Shown here in pieces: positions 7,099-8,316 of a stretch of 8,316 bases of DNA (the stretch's first letter is position 1; each line of letters starts with the position of its first letter). The notes below the pieces were generated by a model that saw nothing but the letters and a program-made list of their open reading frames with translations, made no database searches and was not told the origin of the DNA. Both the position numbers and the translations under genes were made by a program. Source of the DNA: Gammaproteobacteria bacterium (GTDB taxonomy: Bacteria; Pseudomonadota; Gammaproteobacteria; Steroidobacterales; Steroidobacteraceae). Where the stretch lies: contig JASHUC010000472.1 in NCBI GenBank assembly GCA_030040235.1, positions 1-8,316 of the forward strand, written 5' to 3'.

Positions 7099-7104
7099 CT
7101 TGTC

Positions 7105-8013
7105 ATGAGGAGCCACGCGCATTCGGTCATTCGCACGGCGGTATTTCCCGTCGCGGGTCGAGGCACGCGCTTTTTGCCGGCGACCAAGGCGAGCCCGAAA
7201 GAAATGCTGCCCGTCGTGGACAAGCCGCTCATTCAATACGCGGTGGAGGAGGCGCTAGCGGCCGGAGCCAGTCGCCTGGTGTTCATCACCGGCGCCTCCA
7301 AGCGCGCAATCGAGGACCACTTCGATTCCGACCAGGAGCTCGAGCACATGCTCGAGGCTCAGGGCAAGAGCGATCTGCTCAACCAGATCCGCAGCGTGCT
7401 GCCTTCCTATGCCGCCTGCATCTTCATCCGCCAGCCCGCCCCGCTCGGACTCGGTCACGCCGTGCTCTGCGCTCAACCCGCGGTCGGCTCGGAGCCCTTC
7501 TTCGTGCATCTCGCCGATGACCTCATCCGCGGCGAGGTGAGCTGTCTCGAGCAGATGGCCGAGGTTTACGACGCCAAGCGCGCGAGCATCGTGGGTGTGG
7601 AGGTCATTCCGCGCCGGGATACCGAGAAGTACGGCATCGTCGCGGTGGAGGCGGACCGCTCGGCGACGAGCCGCGTGCGCAGCATCGTCGAGAAGCCGCG
7701 ACCCGCCGCAGCCCCCTCGACGCTCGCGGTGGTCGGGCGCTACGTGCTCACGCCCGCCATTTTCGAGCACCTCGAGCGGATCGGCCGCGGGAGCGGCGGG
7801 GAGATTCAGCTCACCGATGGCATCGCGGCGCTCATGCGCGAGGAGGCCGTCTATGCGTATCGCTTCGCGGGCAAGCGCTACGATTGCGGGAGCAAGCTCG
7901 GCTATCTGCAAGCGACCGTGGAGTACGCGCTCGGCCACCCCTCGTTGGGTCGCGACTTTCGCAAGTACCTGCAAGGGATGATACGCTCGCCAGCCGTGCG
8001 CCCGCGTCGCTGA
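7105..8013 (+). CDS. galU: UTP--glucose-1-phosphate uridylyltransferase, 302 aa
   Basis: GalU makes UDP-glucose from UTP and glucose-1-phosphate in the cytosol, feeding LPS core, exopolysaccharide, glucan and other sugar-nucleotide pathways. It is a full-length nucleotidyltransferase, the same length as E. coli GalU (302). The nucleotide-binding signature spans residues 15-41 and includes [14 protein letters not shown] followed by [11 protein letters not shown]. Further motifs are [14 protein letters not shown] (110-123), the metal-binding region LADD (136-139), VEKP (195-198), GRYVLTP (211-217), GGEIQLTD (231-238) and YDCGSKLGY (259-267). The start at 7105 has a well-placed AGGAG and an in-frame stop at 7078. 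The short basic end RPRR is unremarkable. Its position after lapB places two envelope-related genes together, though the 57-bp gap and own ribosome site leave open whether they share a transcript. No convincing promoter is visible in that gap. Confidence 0.96.
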   Translation: MRSHAHSVIRTAVFPVAGRGTRFLPATKASPKEMLPVVDKPLIQYAVEEALAAGASRLVFITGASKRAIEDHFDSDQELEHMLEAQGKSDLLNQIRSVLPSYAACIFIRQPAPLGLGHAVLCAQPAVGSEPFFVHLADDLIRGEVSCLEQMAEVYDAKRASIVGVEVIPRRDTEKYGIVAVEADRSATSRVRSIVEKPRPAAAPSTLAVVGRYVLTPAIFEHLERIGRGSGGEIQLTDGIAALMREEAVYAYRFAGKRYDCGSKLGYLQATVEYALGHPSLGRDFRKYLQGMIRSPAVRPRR

Positions 8014-8041
8014 GGAGGCGGCGCTCGCGAGCCCTCGAGCT

Positions 8042-8071
8042 CTACGCGCCGGTCGGTCGCGGCGCGCGTAG
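8042..8071 (+). repeat. GC-rich inverted repeat downstream of galU, with a competing hairpin
   Basis: CTACGCGC at 8042-8049 is exactly complementary in inverted order to GCGCGTAG at 8064-8071, giving an 8-bp stem with a 14-base loop. The right arm can instead pair in a shorter hairpin, CGCGC (8063-8067), loop GTA, GCGCG (8071-8075). No run of T follows, so this is not a standard intrinsic terminator. It could be an RNA 3'-end stabilising structure, a protein-binding palindrome, or a leader structure for the gene starting at 8123. Confidence 0.4.
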
Positions 8072-8108
8072 CGCGACGGGAGGGGATGGGCTCACCACCA
8101 TGAAGTTC

Positions 8109-8116
8109 AGGAGGAG
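8109..8116 (+). promoter_or_regulatory. Strong Shine-Dalgarno sequence of the last gene
   Basis: AGGAGGAG followed by a six-base spacer before the ATG at 8123 is the best ribosome binding site in the window. It selects the 8123 frame over the overlapping frame that starts with ATG at 8100, and suggests high translation. Confidence 0.75.
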
Positions 8117-8122
8117 TTTCAC

Positions 8123-8316
8123 ATGGCCACTCGCCGCAGCAACGCGTCATCTCGCACCGCCGATTCCGCCCGGTCTGTCGGAGCGGCAGAAACCACTCGC
8201 ACCGCCGGGAGCGGCTCCCCGGCCGTCTCGACCGAGGCGCCCGCCGCGCAACGCCGCCCGCAGGCTGCGAAGGGCCAGCCTGCGCCCACGAAGAGCGGCC
8301 CGGTCGCCGTTTCGGC
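8123..8316 (+). CDS. Unidentified protein, disordered Ala/Arg/Pro/Ser/Thr-rich N terminus (3' end outside window)
   Basis: Only 64 codons are visible and I do not recognise the protein. It begins MATRRSNASSRTADSARSVG and continues through stretches such as STEAPAAQRRPQAAKGQP. About a quarter of the residues are alanine. There are nine Arg/Lys against three Asp/Glu, and almost no bulky hydrophobics. No signal peptide or membrane segment is seen, and the segment should be intrinsically disordered. Third codon positions are about 80 percent G or C by hand count, as expected for a real gene here and better than in the alternative frame from 8100. Such tails occur on histone-H1-like DNA-binding proteins, phasin-like proteins and as N-terminal extensions of enzymes, so no function is assigned. 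The 109-bp gap after galU and the strong ribosome site suggest a separate expression unit. Confidence 0.6.
   Translation, partial: MATRRSNASSRTADSARSVGAAETTRTAGSGSPAVSTEAPAAQRRPQAAKGQPAPTKSGPVAVS

Noticed and set aside
5431..7236. 601-codon open frame on the - strand opposite rpsA end, ihfB, lapB and galU start
   Set aside because: It crosses four gene boundaries on the other strand and shows only Arg/Ala/Glu-rich low-complexity sequence. Coding evidence is entirely on the + strand.
7240..7242. GalU LADD segment as a possible catalytic deviation from the LPD form of E. coli GalU
   Set aside because: The metal-binding aspartate is retained, and LADD is a common form in this family; the relevant region is residues 136-139 (about 7510-7521).

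Overview
The window is a GC-rich stretch (roughly two thirds G+C by eye, not counted) of a bacterial chromosome with every recognisable gene on the + strand. Gene content and order (pheA, aroA, cmk, rpsA, ihfB, lapB) are the conserved proteobacterial aromatic-amino-acid / ribosomal protein S1 cluster. LapB and a canonical IHF beta subunit point to a Gammaproteobacterium or relative. The AroA subtype resembles that of Pseudomonas and Xanthomonas more than that of E. coli. The species cannot be named from this window alone.

Layout: 1-399 is the 3' end of serA (serine biosynthesis). 440-1588 is pheA (chorismate to phenylpyruvate) and 1607-2932 is aroA (the step making EPSP, two steps before chorismate). 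2986-3672 is cmk (CMP kinase) and 3833-5506 is rpsA (ribosomal protein S1). 5569-5871 is ihfB and 5896-7047 is lapB (control of LPS synthesis). A 49-bp block of degenerate 8-bp tandem repeats begins at the lapB stop codon and fills most of the gap to galU (7105-8013, UDP-glucose synthesis). After a 109-bp spacer with a long GC-rich inverted repeat, an unidentified Ala/Arg/Pro/Ser/Thr-rich protein starts at 8123 behind a very strong ribosome binding site and runs off the window. No gap exceeds 300 bases; the longest is the 160-bp rpsA leader (3673-3832).

How the genes relate: serA, pheA and aroA supply amino-acid biosynthesis from the serine and shikimate routes. cmk and rpsA form the usual nucleotide-kinase/S1 pair, ihfB encodes half of the DNA-bending IHF heterodimer, and lapB and galU both bear on the cell envelope. 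Gaps of 18 to 62 bp from serA to lapB suggest a polycistronic arrangement, interrupted only by the rpsA leader, where a promoter candidate and hairpins suggest separate control of S1. The window is mostly ordinary core genome. The points worth a second look are the 8-bp repeat block, hairpins beside the rpsA and lapB starts, the missing hisC/tyrA and lapA neighbours, and the unidentified last gene. I saw no mobile element, CRISPR array, tRNA or rRNA.
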